Of a stretch of 64,000 bases of DNA, positions 34,675-43,807 are shown piece after piece. The first letter of the stretch is position 1, and every line of letters begins with the position of its first letter. Position numbers and translations under genes: made by a program. The stretch spans positions 806,001 through 870,000 of the forward strand of contig NZ_CP029254.1 of the NCBI RefSeq assembly GCF_003122365.1, in the 5' to 3' direction. The notes beneath the pieces were generated by a model. That model ran no database searches, was not told the DNA's origin, and worked only from the letters and a program-made list of their open reading frames with translations. The stretch is from Streptomyces spongiicola. GTDB taxonomy: Bacteria; Actinomycetota; Actinomycetes; Streptomycetales; Streptomycetaceae.

Positions 34675-36123
34675 TCAGCGATGTGCGGTGATCCGGCCCA
34701 GCTGAGCACAGACCAGCAGGACGAGCACTCCGGACGCGGCGGCCGGAGCGAGCAGCGGCCCCGAACCCGGCAGCAGCAGCGGGACCAGCGCGGCCAGGCA
34801 GCACACCGCGGCCGGGCTCAGCACCGCCCCGAACGCCTGGAGCAGCAGCCCGGTCCACAGCACCGCCCCGAGCAGCAGTGCGCCGGCCGTCGCGGCCGGG
34901 GCGGGGCGGTCGGCCCCACCGGGCCACAGCAGCAGGGCCGCGGCCATCAGCGCCGGCAGGACGGCCAGGTATCCGGCGAGGGAACGCAGCAGCGCCGAGC
35001 CGACCGCGATCCGGAAGGCGCCCGGGGAGGTGCAGGCCCGCAGTCCGGCGAGGCTGTCCGCCCGGAACCGGTGGAGCAGCCACTCCGCCGGTCCCATGCC
35101 CAGGGTGAGGGCGACCGCGAACGGCGGGTTGTCCAGGGCGACATGGAGCACCAGCACCCCGGAGCCCAACCCGAACAGTCCGTACGGGACCGAACCGCCG
35201 AGCCCGCTCGGCGCCGCGCGCCCGCGCCCGTTCCGGCTCCGGCTCCGGCTCCGGCTCCTGCTCCTGCTCCGGCCCCCGTGGCCCGCCGGCCGGAGCATCC
35301 CGGCGACCGCGCCCGCCGCGAGGCCGGTGGCGGCCGTGACGGACGCCAGGGGGAGCACCGGATGCGCCCAGCCGGGCATCGGCTGCAGCGCCGTGTACAG
35401 CGCCCCGCCCACCAGCGGCAGCAGGGCCGCCAGCAGGACCCGCTCGCGGCCGAGGACCAGCAGCACCGTCGCCGCGGCGAGGTAGAGCGACTGGCCCGCG
35501 GCGAACAGCAGCGCCGGGCCGTGATCGGGAGCGGCGGGCGCGACCGCCGCGGCGGCGGCCGTGCCGAGCACCACCCCCACCGGGGCGCCCCTCAGCAGGG
35601 CACGGGCCGCCGCGGGGCGGTCGCCGAGTCCGAGCCAGGTGTACGCGCGGTGGGCGAGGGCCTGGTTCCAGGCCCACCCGGCCAGCGCGGCCGCCAGCAG
35701 CGGGGCGTGGGCGGTGCCGCCGCCCGCGAGGACGGGCGCGGCCAGGACGTGGCCCAGCCCCGGGAGGGTGAACAGCAGGCCCCGCAGCAGGCAGCCGAGG
35801 AGCGCCGGGCTCCCCGGGCCGGGCGGCGGGTCGCCGGTGCGGGGGAAGCGCCGCTCGACGCGCGCGTAGAGGTCCTCCGCCAGGGCGAACGAGTCGTCGT
35901 GTCCGTAGCGCCGACGTATCTGCTCGTCCGTCAGCCCGTCGGACTCCAGCAGCGCCGCCACCTCGTCGGGGTGGACGGCCGCCGCCACGAAGTCGTCCAG
36001 CCGTCCGGCCAGTTCGCCGACCGGGTCGGCTCCAGCCCGGCCGGACCGGTTCCGTTCCGCTGCAGGCGGCAGGGCGTCCCGCACATCCGTGCCCGGGTCC
36101 TTCAGCCACGGCGAGCCGCTCAC
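34675..36123 (-). CDS. Polytopic membrane protein of the Pel-like cluster
   Basis: A 482-residue protein. About 100 cytoplasmic residues come first, including LTDEQIRRRYGHDDSFALA, which resembles a small helical domain. About ten to twelve hydrophobic helices follow, interrupted near the middle by an Arg/Ser run (RSRSRSRSRSRSR). It overlaps the glycosyltransferase stop by 4 bp (GTG start at 36123) and is followed within 15 bp by the GH114 gene. By position it could be the polymer export or assembly subunit, as PelG is in classical pel operons. I do not see PelG's characteristic N-terminus, so the role is inferred from context only. Confidence 0.82.
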   Translation of the reverse strand: MSGSPWLKDPGTDVRDALPPAAERNRSGRAGADPVGELAGRLDDFVAAAVHPDEVAALLESDGLTDEQIRRRYGHDDSFALAEDLYARVERRFPRTGDPPPGPGSPALLGCLLRGLLFTLPGLGHVLAAPVLAGGGTAHAPLLAAALAGWAWNQALAHRAYTWLGLGDRPAAARALLRGAPVGVVLGTAAAAAVAPAAPDHGPALLFAAGQSLYLAAATVLLVLGRERVLLAALLPLVGGALYTALQPMPGWAHPVLPLASVTAATGLAAGAVAGMLRPAGHGGRSRSRSRSRSRSRNGRGRAAPSGLGGSVPYGLFGLGSGVLVLHVALDNPPFAVALTLGMGPAEWLLHRFRADSLAGLRACTSPGAFRIAVGSALLRSLAGYLAVLPALMAAALLLWPGGADRPAPAATAGALLLGAVLWTGLLLQAFGAVLSPAAVCCLAALVPLLLPGSGPLLAPAAASGVLVLLVCAQLGRITAHR

Positions 36124-37739
36124 CGGACACCCCCGTGGACGGGCACGGAGGAACCCGAGGAACCCGAGAGACCCGAGGAACCCGAGAGACCTGAGAGACC
36201 TGAGGGTTCGGACCAGTGGTGGCCCCAGGCCGTGTGCTCCTGGTACCAGGGGTCCCTCAGTTCGACCGTCCAGTCGGCGACCGTCTCGACGGCGGGCGGG
36301 GCGTACACCGCGCCCGGCGTTCCGGCGAGTTCCCGGTAGATCTGCCGGAACGCGTCCACCGAACGCCGCAGGGTGAAGAGGTCGACGACCCGCTGCCGGG
36401 CGCGGCGGCCCAGTTCGGCGCGGCGCGCGTCGTCCTGGAGCAGTTCCAGGGCCGCGGCCGCCAGCGCCTCGGGCTCGCGCGGCGGGACCACCAGACCGGT
36501 GTCGCCGACGGCCTCGCGCACCCCGCCCACATCGGTGGACACCGTGGTCCGCCCGCAGGACATCGCCTCGATGATCGAGAACGGAAAGCCCTCGCTGATG
36601 CTGGAGAGCATCACCACATGGCCGGCCGCGTAGGCGCGTGCCACGTCGCCGATCCGGCCCTCCCAGAACACCCCGTCGGCGACGCCCAGTTCGGCGGTGA
36701 GCTTCTCCAGCGCGGAGGCGTACCACTCGCATCCGGCGGGGGCGGCGCCGAACAGCCTGAGCCGCAGCGCCGGAACCTCGGCGCGGGCCAGGGCGAAGGC
36801 CCGGACCAGCGTCTCCAGGTCCTTGATCGGGTCGATCCGGCCGGCCCAGCTGAGGGTGGGCTCGGGCGGCTCCGCCCCGGCGTGCGGGAAGGCGTGCGGG
36901 TCGACGCCGTTGTAGACCGTGCGGATCTTGCCGGGGAGGGCACCGCCCCGCTCCTCCCAGCGGCGGTTGTAGCGGTTGCACGGGGTGATCAGGTCGGCGC
37001 GTTCGTAGCCGAGGGTGTTGAGTTCCCGGTAGAAGCCGAGCATCAGCGCCTTGACCGGCCAGCGCTGCGCCTCGGTGCGGTAGCCGAGGTAGCGTTCGCG
37101 CAGATAGATGCCGTGCTCGGTGAGGAGGAACGGCACCCCGTCCGACCGCTGTGCGGCGAGTGCGGGAAGGGTGGCCAGCCCGCTGCTGACGGCGTGGGCG
37201 ACGCTGTCCCCGGGGATGCGCACCGCCAGCGGGCGCAGCGCGTGTTCGAGCAGGTCGACGGCGGTCAGGGCGTCGTGGACGGTGGGTTCGGCGGCGGCGG
37301 TGGGCAGTGACGGCCGCCTCCACAGGCGCATCAGCGTGCGGACCGCGGTCTCGGTCCGCAGTGCGGCGGTGAGACGGCCCGCGCGTGCCTCGTCGGCCAG
37401 CTCGTCGAGCGCGGGGCCGAAGTCGGCGTGCGCGTCCGGGTCAAGCAGCGACAGCAGAAACCGTTCGAAGGTGTGGAGGAAGCGCCGGCGGACGGCACCG
37501 CGGCGGGGTGCGTGCTGCCGGCCGGGCCGCGGTCCCCACAGGGGCACGGGGGTGTGGTCGCGGACGTTCGGCGGCAGCTCCCAGGCGACGGGCTCACGTC
37601 CGCTGCCGGTGAGGGAGACGACGGTGAAAGCGACCTCGGGCATGCCCCGGACCAGCTGGTCGCACCAGGTGCTGACACCGCCGTGGACGTGCGGATAGGT
37701 GCCTTCGGTGAGCATGGCGACATGGAGTCCCTGGCTCAT
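36120..37739 (-). CDS. pelF: PelF-like glycosyltransferase, GT4 family
   Basis: A 539-residue cytoplasmic glycosyltransferase. The N-terminus MLTEGTYPHVHGGVSTW is the DUF3492/PelF signature. The C-terminal Rossmann half has the GT4 motif SEGFPFSIIEAMSCGR with the two catalytic-site acidic residues. PelF is the predicted UDP-sugar polymerase of the Pel polysaccharide. The tail after about residue 515 is a Ser/Gly/Leu repeat (SGLSGSSG) that expands a simple DNA repeat. ATG 37739 follows AGGAGAAC. It is coupled to the downstream membrane-protein gene by a GTGA overlap. Confidence 0.9.
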   Translation of the reverse strand: MSQGLHVAMLTEGTYPHVHGGVSTWCDQLVRGMPEVAFTVVSLTGSGREPVAWELPPNVRDHTPVPLWGPRPGRQHAPRRGAVRRRFLHTFERFLLSLLDPDAHADFGPALDELADEARAGRLTAALRTETAVRTLMRLWRRPSLPTAAAEPTVHDALTAVDLLEHALRPLAVRIPGDSVAHAVSSGLATLPALAAQRSDGVPFLLTEHGIYLRERYLGYRTEAQRWPVKALMLGFYRELNTLGYERADLITPCNRYNRRWEERGGALPGKIRTVYNGVDPHAFPHAGAEPPEPTLSWAGRIDPIKDLETLVRAFALARAEVPALRLRLFGAAPAGCEWYASALEKLTAELGVADGVFWEGRIGDVARAYAAGHVVMLSSISEGFPFSIIEAMSCGRTTVSTDVGGVREAVGDTGLVVPPREPEALAAAALELLQDDARRAELGRRARQRVVDLFTLRRSVDAFRQIYRELAGTPGAVYAPPAVETVADWTVELRDPWYQEHTAWGHHWSEPSGLSGLSGSSGLSGSSGSSVPVHGGVR

Positions 37740-37837
37740 CGGCTTGAGTTCTCCTGGACATACGGGTGGTGGGCGCGGAGTGCCGGGGCACGAGGTGGTA
37801 CCCCGGGTGCTGCGGGCGGGCGGCGCGGGGGCCGTGC

Positions 37838-37876
37838 CGTCGCGTACCCCGGCCGCGCGGGCCGGGGTACGCGACG
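37838..37876 (-). terminator. Terminator between deacetylase and pelF
   Basis: A perfect 17-bp inverted repeat (37838-37854 with 37860-37876), 5-nt loop, just after the deacetylase stop. It separates the deacetylase transcript from the pelF unit. Confidence 0.88.
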
Positions 37877-37895
37877 TGCGGCCGGGCGACCCCGG

Positions 37896-40049
37896 TCAGG
37901 AGGAGGGCAGTCGCAGGGTGACGGCGGACTGGAGCAGCTCCGGCTGGGTCCAGGCCGAGCGCTGTCCCGCGTAGGCGGTACCGAAGGCGCTTGTGCCGAG
38001 CAGGTGTTGCTTGCGGGTGCCCTCGGGCGCGGTGACGGGGACGACGACCCCGCCGGGTGCCTGGACGGTGACGGTGGTGCCGATCCGGTACGCCGTGACC
38101 CGGTCGGCGTCCAGGGCCGACTGCCAGGCGGCACGGCGGCTCAGTTCCACCCCGGCGTCCCGGTGGCGCGGGTTGACGAGGGGCGTGTTGTCGGCGAACG
38201 TCGCCCGGTAGTCGGCGAGGATCCGGTCGAGGACGGGGTAGAGGAGCCGGTCCTCGGCCAGGTTGGACTGGTGGACGTAGTGCGGGCGCGGGTCGTTGGC
38301 GACGATGTGGCCGAGGGCGATCCGGGCCTCCTGCGGGACGATGTGGGTCCCGTACCCGGTGGCCACGTCGAGGGGCTCGTCCAGGCAGGTGGAGGCCGGG
38401 TCGGTCTCGCAGACGCCGCTTCCGCCGTCGGCCCGCGAGGTGTAGATCCAGTTGTACTCGTCGGCCATCTCGGTCGCCGTGCCCACGTTGTAGTACACGT
38501 TCATCGGGTGGCGGGGCACGGTGTCGGCGGCGCCGACGGGACGCTGCTGGGGCTCTCGGGAGTTGTCGCTCGCGATCCACTTGACGCCGTTGTCGGCGAG
38601 GGCGGGCGCCAGGTTGGGGTTGTCCACCGGCTGCTGCGGCAGCGTCTTCAGCCCCGAGTGCTCTCCGGTGACCAGCTCCGCGCGGTCGACGGGGAGGTCC
38701 TCGTCGACCGCCCAGTCGTGGTTGTCGCGGATCTGCGCGGAGATCTCGGCGCGGCTCATCCAGCGGGTGGCGCCCGACGCGTCCTTGGAGCACTGCCAGG
38801 GGACGACGGAGACGTCCTGGACGCAGCCGAGGAACGGGTGGCTCCAGGTGTGGTTGACCCAGCGGTACTCGTCCCGGTCGGCGAGCAGTTGCGCGGTGAG
38901 GGCGTCCGTGCCGCCGTTCTCCGCCTTCCACTCCTCGGCCGCGCCCGCGTTGTAGACCATGTCGAGGGTGAGGCCGCTGGTGCGCTGCCACTGGGCGGCG
39001 TACTGCGCGTCGGCCACGGTCATCCGGATGTCCGGGACCTGTTCGCCCGGTCCGCCGACGCAGTCGATGTCCCCGGGGGTGCAGTTGCGCTCGGTGTCCC
39101 AGCGGGCGTCGGACGCGAAGACGTCGTCCACGTGGACCGAGAAGTAGTTCCGGTTCCGGCCGAGGTGGACGCCCTGGGTGAGCCATTCGACGATGCCGCG
39201 CGCCAGCAGCCGGAACTGCCGCTGGTGCTGGTTGTAGGAGAAGGTGACGACGAGTTCGCGGCGCCCGTCGTGGGCGTACTCCCCGAGCAGGCTGCCGCGG
39301 CCCTCGCCTCCCGGCACGGGGGCGTCGACGTAGCTGGTGAAGCCCTCGCGGGGGCGGGCGAGATAGCCGTAGCTCTCGCTGACGGACGGCGCGTTGTCCT
39401 CGAAGGCCAGGGCGCCGTCGAGGTAGCCGAACGGGCCGGACCTGCCCGCGGCCGTGACCTCGGCGGCCGCGCCGTCGAGCGTGCCGGACCAGCCGCCCTC
39501 GCTGGTGTAGTCGAGCCCCACCCCCGGGTGGGCCCAGGTGTAGGCGTCGACCTGGCGGACGCCGAACCGCTGCTCGTACGCGACGAGCGCGGCCTGCTCG
39601 GCGGTCCCCGCGGAGCCCTGCCCGAAGGGCGCCTCGTTCGGCAGCACCACCCCCTGGTACTTGGCACGCGGCCGGCCGGACACGGTGTCGCTCAGGAACG
39701 CGGCGTCGATCCTCGGGCGGTCCGGGTCCGCGAGGTCGAGCAGGCGGTACGGAACTCCGGTGCCGCGCAGCTCGGCGGTGACGGCGGCGACCGCCGGCCC
39801 TCCGTCGTCGACGACGAGGACCTTCAGGTCGATCCGCGGCACCGGGTCGGCGGCCGCGGCCGGGGACGCGGGCAGCGCCGCCGCGAACAGCGCCGACGTG
39901 GTGAGCGCGACCACCGCCGCGCCGAGCCCGCCCCGCCGGCCGGTCCCCCGGCCGGGCGCTCTCCCGCCGTGGCCGCGCCGGGCCGACGCCCTCGGCGATC
40001 CGCCCGTGAGCCCGCCTGTGCCGGTTCCCCCGGCGAATACGGATGCCAT
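37896..40049 (-). CDS. Secreted polysaccharide deacetylase-like protein
   Basis: A 717-residue exported protein: an Arg-rich leader, a hydrophobic segment and an Ala-x-Ala site near residue 66. An N-terminal region of about 200 residues (VLVVDDGGPA, YEQRFGVRQV) precedes a NodB-like deacetylase core in which FSVHVDDVFA supplies the Asp pair and VNHTWSHPF the metal histidines. A C-terminal beta-rich region follows. Together with the neighbouring GH114 lipoprotein it mirrors the two halves of PelA. Its own promoter and terminator separate it from pelF. ATG 40049 was chosen from the start of homology. A 22-bp tandem repeat lies immediately upstream (40070-40190). Confidence 0.85.
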   Translation of the reverse strand: MASVFAGGTGTGGLTGGSPRASARRGHGGRAPGRGTGRRGGLGAAVVALTTSALFAAALPASPAAAADPVPRIDLKVLVVDDGGPAVAAVTAELRGTGVPYRLLDLADPDRPRIDAAFLSDTVSGRPRAKYQGVVLPNEAPFGQGSAGTAEQAALVAYEQRFGVRQVDAYTWAHPGVGLDYTSEGGWSGTLDGAAAEVTAAGRSGPFGYLDGALAFEDNAPSVSESYGYLARPREGFTSYVDAPVPGGEGRGSLLGEYAHDGRRELVVTFSYNQHQRQFRLLARGIVEWLTQGVHLGRNRNYFSVHVDDVFASDARWDTERNCTPGDIDCVGGPGEQVPDIRMTVADAQYAAQWQRTSGLTLDMVYNAGAAEEWKAENGGTDALTAQLLADRDEYRWVNHTWSHPFLGCVQDVSVVPWQCSKDASGATRWMSRAEISAQIRDNHDWAVDEDLPVDRAELVTGEHSGLKTLPQQPVDNPNLAPALADNGVKWIASDNSREPQQRPVGAADTVPRHPMNVYYNVGTATEMADEYNWIYTSRADGGSGVCETDPASTCLDEPLDVATGYGTHIVPQEARIALGHIVANDPRPHYVHQSNLAEDRLLYPVLDRILADYRATFADNTPLVNPRHRDAGVELSRRAAWQSALDADRVTAYRIGTTVTVQAPGGVVVPVTAPEGTRKQHLLGTSAFGTAYAGQRSAWTQPELLQSAVTLRLPSS

Positions 40050-40069
40050 GGTGTTTCCCCCACCCCTTG

Positions 40070-40190
40070 TTGATCCGCTGTTGCTCTGTAGTCGATCCGC
40101 TGTTGCTCTGTGGTTGATCCGCTGTTGCTCTGCCGTTGATCCGCAGTCGTCTGCCGCTGATCTGCAGTCGTCTGCCGCTGATCTGCCGCC
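40070..40190. repeat. 22-bp tandem repeats upstream of the deacetylase gene
   Basis: Five to six units of about 22 bp (gatccgctgttgctctg core, later units gatctgcagtcgtctgcc) have starts at about 40072, 40094, 40116, 40138, 40159 and 40181. They cover the presumed promoter or leader of the deacetylase gene. The regular two-turn spacing would suit cooperative protein binding. Confidence 0.85.
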
Positions 40191-40468
40191 TGCCCGCCCC
40201 GCGAAGACACGGGGGAGGACATGTGGAAATCATGCGAAGAGCCGGTCGCTCCCTTGCTTCTCCGGCCCGAGTGTGGCCGAGAGATCGGTGTCGCGGCGGG
40301 AAACCAGGCGGACTGACCACGGATGGGTGAATCTTCGTCGGCGCGAGCGAACATCGCGGGCGCGCGTAGGCTCGTGGCGGCGCTCCGACCCGCCCGACTT
40401 ACGATGCGCCGGGCGGCCGACCCACCTCTTCGGCCCAGGAAACTCAACGGAAGCGAGATTTCACCACC
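40191..40468. other. Divergent promoter region deacetylase / pepA
   Basis: 278 bp without a gene. It should contain the pepA promoter, but no convincing -35/-10 pair was picked out. GGAAGCGAG near 40450 could serve as the pepA ribosome site. Confidence 0.4.
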
Positions 40469-42010
40469 GTGACTGCTCTCACTCTCAGCACTGCCGGCGC
40501 TGCGACGCTGCGCGCCGACGCGGTCGTCGTCGGCGTCGCCAAGAGCGCCAGGGGCGCCAGGGGCGGCAAGGGCGACAAGGGCGCCGGCCCCGTCGTCGCA
40601 GCCGGCGCCGAGGCCGTGGACGCGGCGTTCGACGGGAAGCTCGCCGCGGTCCTGGAGACGCTCGGCGCCTCCGGTGCCGAGGGCGAGGTGACCAAGCTGC
40701 CCGCGCCATCGGGTCTGAAGGCCCCGCTGGTGATCGCGGTCGGGCTCGGCGCCGCCCCGGAGAAGGACGGCGCGTACCCGGCCGAGTCGCTGCGCCGCGC
40801 CGCCGGCTCCGCGGCCCGCGCGCTGGCCGGCTCGAAGAAGGCGGCGTTCGCCCTGCCGGTCGGGACCGCCGCGGACGCCCAGGCGGTCGCGGAGGGCGCG
40901 CTGCTCGGCGCGTACTCCTTCACCGCCTACCAGGACGAGGGGAACGGCAAGAAGCCGCTGGCCGAGGTCGCCCTGCTGGGCGCCAAGCCGCGCGACAAGG
41001 ACTTCAGGGAGGCCGCCGCGCGGGCCGTCGCGGTGGCCGAGGAGATGAACCGCGCGCGTGACCTGGTCAACACGCCGCCGAACGACCTCTACCCCGAGTC
41101 GTTCGCCGCCGTCGCCACCGCCGCCGGCAAGGAGCACGGCCTGAAGGTGCAGGTCTGGGACGAGAGGGCGCTCGTCAAGGGCGGCTTCGGCGGCATCCTC
41201 GGCGTCGGCCAGGGCGCGGCCCGCGGCCCTCGCCTGGTGAAGGTGGCGTACACGCACCCGGAGGCGGAGAAGTCCCTCGCCCTCGTCGGCAAGGGCATCA
41301 CCTACGACTCCGGCGGCATCTCGCTCAAGCCGGCCGGCCACAACGAGACCATGAAGTGCGACATGAGCGGTGCCGCCGCCGTGTTCGCCGCCGTCGTCGC
41401 AACGGCCCGGCTCGGTCTGCGGGTGAACGTCACCGGATGGCTGGCCCTGGCCGAGAACATGCCGTCCGGCACCGCCACCCGCCCCGGCGACGTGCTGCGG
41501 ATGTACACCGGCAAGACGGTCGAGGTGCTCAACACCGACGCCGAGGGCCGTCTGGTGCTGGCCGACGCCATCGCCAAGGCGTCGGAGGAGGGCCCGGACG
41601 CGATCGTGGACGTGGCGACGCTGACCGGCGCGATGGTCCTGGCGCTCGGCCACCGGCGCTTCGGGATCATGTCCAACGACGACGCGTTCCGCTCCGCGGT
41701 CCACGAGACCGCCCAGGAGGCGGGCGAGGACTCCTGGCCGATGCCGCTGCCCGCCGACCTGCGCAAGGGCATGGACTCGCCGACCGCCGACATCGCGAAC
41801 ATGGGCGACCGGATGGGCGGCGGCCTGGTCGCGGGCCTGTTCCTGAAGGAGTTCGTCGGGGACGGCATCACCTGGGCCCACCTGGACATCGCGGGCCCGG
41901 CCTTCCACGAGGGCGCGCCGTTCGGCTACACGCCCAAGGGCGGCACCGGCTCCGCGGTCCGCACCCTGGTCAGGCTGGCCGAGCGCGCCGCCGACGGCGA
42001 CCTGGGCTGA
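40469..42010 (+). CDS. pepA: Leucyl aminopeptidase, M17 family
   Basis: A cytoplasmic dizinc aminopeptidase of 513 residues that removes N-terminal residues from peptides. The C-terminal catalytic domain has GKGITYDSGGISLKP with the metal-binding Lys and Asp, and the NTDAEGRLVLADA signature with the second Asp/Glu set. The N-terminal 170 residues are the less conserved macro-like domain. The start GTG at 40469 gives normal length. It is monocistronic here, 352 bp before lpdA. Confidence 0.95.
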   Translation: MTALTLSTAGAATLRADAVVVGVAKSARGARGGKGDKGAGPVVAAGAEAVDAAFDGKLAAVLETLGASGAEGEVTKLPAPSGLKAPLVIAVGLGAAPEKDGAYPAESLRRAAGSAARALAGSKKAAFALPVGTAADAQAVAEGALLGAYSFTAYQDEGNGKKPLAEVALLGAKPRDKDFREAAARAVAVAEEMNRARDLVNTPPNDLYPESFAAVATAAGKEHGLKVQVWDERALVKGGFGGILGVGQGAARGPRLVKVAYTHPEAEKSLALVGKGITYDSGGISLKPAGHNETMKCDMSGAAAVFAAVVATARLGLRVNVTGWLALAENMPSGTATRPGDVLRMYTGKTVEVLNTDAEGRLVLADAIAKASEEGPDAIVDVATLTGAMVLALGHRRFGIMSNDDAFRSAVHETAQEAGEDSWPMPLPADLRKGMDSPTADIANMGDRMGGGLVAGLFLKEFVGDGITWAHLDIAGPAFHEGAPFGYTPKGGTGSAVRTLVRLAERAADGDLG

Positions 42011-42362
42011 CGCGGGCGGGCCGGGTGGCCGGGGGCCGGGTTCCGGGGCCTGCCCGGAAGCCCGGCGCCGGGCCGGCGTCCCGGCCCGCGGGAGCTCGGG
42101 AATACCGGGCGCCGGCCCTCCGTTCGCCATCGACGGAATCCGCGGGTTCCTACGTACTGGTAACCGACGGGGGCGGCGGCGGTGCCGTCCCGTATCCCGG
42201 CCCGGCGTCCCGGCTCCCGCCGACAAGTGCGAAGATGGGTTCCCGGCAGGACAGGGCCCCCACCACAGGGCCGAAGACAAGCGGCCGAACACCAGCCGCC
42301 GCCCGGCCGTCCCCCGCCCTGGGAGACGCCGGCGCCCGGCGCACATGCATGGAGGACGTGAC
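42011..42362. other. Intergenic region pepA-lpdA
   Basis: No gene was supported. A GCCCGGCGCCGGGC palindrome near 42061-42075 may end pepA transcription. The lpdA promoter should lie in the less G+C-rich part around 42125-42170. GGAGG precedes lpdA at 8 nt. Confidence 0.4.
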
Positions 42363-43751
42363 GTGGCGAACGACGCCAGCACCGTTTTCGACCTAGTGAT
42401 CCTCGGCGGTGGCAGCGGTGGTTACGCCGCGGCCCTTCGCGGAGCGCAGCTGGGCCTGGACGTCGCCCTGATCGAGAAGGACAAGGTCGGCGGCACCTGC
42501 CTGCACCGCGGATGCATTCCCACCAAGGCCCTGCTGCACGCCGGCGAGGTCGCCGACCAGGCCCGCGAGAGCGAGCAGTTCGGCGTCAAGGCCAGCTTCG
42601 AGGGCATCGACGTCCCGGCGGTCCACAAGTACAAGGACGAGGTGATCTCCGGGCTGTACAAGGGCCTGCAGGGTCTGATCGCCTCCCGCAAGGTCACGTA
42701 CATCGAGGGCGAGGGCCGGCTGTCCTCCCCCACGTCCGTCGATGTCAACGGCCGCCGGGTCGAGGGCCGCCACGTCCTCCTCGCCACCGGTTCGGTGCCG
42801 AAGTCGCTGCCCGGTCTGACCATCGACGGCAACCGGATCATCTCCTCCGACCACGCGCTGGTCCTGGACCGCGTGCCGAAGTCCGCGATCGTCCTGGGCG
42901 GCGGCGTCATCGGTGTCGAGTTCGCCTCGGCCTGGAAGTCCTTCGGCACCGACATCACGATCATCGAGGCGCTGAAGCACCTCGTCCCGGTCGAGGACGA
43001 GAACAGCTCCAAGCTCCTCGAGCGCGCCTTCCGCAAGCGCGGCATCAAGTTCAACCTGGGCACCTTCTTCGAGAAGGCCGAGTACACCGAGGACGGTGTG
43101 CGGGTCACCCTCGCCGACGGCAAGACCTTCGAGGCCGAGGTGCTGCTGGTCGCGGTGGGCCGCGGGCCGGTCTCCCAGGGCCTCGGCTACGAGGAGCAGG
43201 GCGTCGCGATGGACCGCGGCTACGTCCTGGTCGACGAGTACATGCGGACGAACGTGCCGACCGTCTCCGCCGTCGGCGACCTGGTCCCGACCCTCCAGCT
43301 CGCGCACGTCGGCTTCGCCGAGGGCATCCTGGTGGCGGAGCGTCTGGCCGGTCTGAAGACCGTGCCGATCGACTACGACGGTGTGCCGAAGGTGACCTAC
43401 TGCCACCCGGAGGTCGCCTCGGTGGGCCTGTCCGAGGCCAGGGCCAAGGAGGTCTACGGCGCGGACAAGGTCGTCGCTCTGAAGTACAACCTGGCGGGCA
43501 ACGGCAAGAGCAAGATCCTCAAGACCGCGGGCGAGATCAAGCTCGTCCAGGTCAAGGACGGTGCCGTCGTCGGCGTCCACATGGTCGGTGACCGTATGGG
43601 CGAGCAGGTCGGCGAGGCCCAGCTGATCTACAACTGGGAGGCTCTGCCGGCCGAGGTCGCGCAGCTCGTCCACGCGCACCCGACGCAGAACGAGGCGCTC
43701 GGCGAGGCCCACCTGGCCCTCGCGGGCAAGCCCCTCCACTCCCACGACTGA
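42363..43751 (+). CDS. lpdA: Dihydrolipoamide dehydrogenase (E3)
   Basis: The flavoprotein E3 shared by 2-oxoacid dehydrogenase complexes; it reoxidises dihydrolipoyl groups with NAD+. The 462-residue protein has FAD-binding GGGSGGYAAALRGA at the N-terminus, the redox-active disulfide GGTCLHRGCIPTKAL, an NAD-binding GGGVIGVEFAS and the C-terminal dimer-interface HAHPTQNEALGEA with the catalytic His-Glu. GTG 42363 follows GGAGG. It is followed 56 bp later by the E2 gene, and the pair probably forms one operon. Confidence 0.97.
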   Translation: MANDASTVFDLVILGGGSGGYAAALRGAQLGLDVALIEKDKVGGTCLHRGCIPTKALLHAGEVADQARESEQFGVKASFEGIDVPAVHKYKDEVISGLYKGLQGLIASRKVTYIEGEGRLSSPTSVDVNGRRVEGRHVLLATGSVPKSLPGLTIDGNRIISSDHALVLDRVPKSAIVLGGGVIGVEFASAWKSFGTDITIIEALKHLVPVEDENSSKLLERAFRKRGIKFNLGTFFEKAEYTEDGVRVTLADGKTFEAEVLLVAVGRGPVSQGLGYEEQGVAMDRGYVLVDEYMRTNVPTVSAVGDLVPTLQLAHVGFAEGILVAERLAGLKTVPIDYDGVPKVTYCHPEVASVGLSEARAKEVYGADKVVALKYNLAGNGKSKILKTAGEIKLVQVKDGAVVGVHMVGDRMGEQVGEAQLIYNWEALPAEVAQLVHAHPTQNEALGEAHLALAGKPLHSHD

Positions 43752-43807
43752 TCTCGGTCACGGGCGCGACGACCACTACCGCACTTTCGTAAGGAGCAAC
43801 CGAAACC

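Noticed and set aside
35210..35270. ggctccggctccggctcctg repeat as an intergenic element
   Set aside because: It lies inside the membrane-protein gene and encodes its Arg-Ser run, so it is coding sequence.
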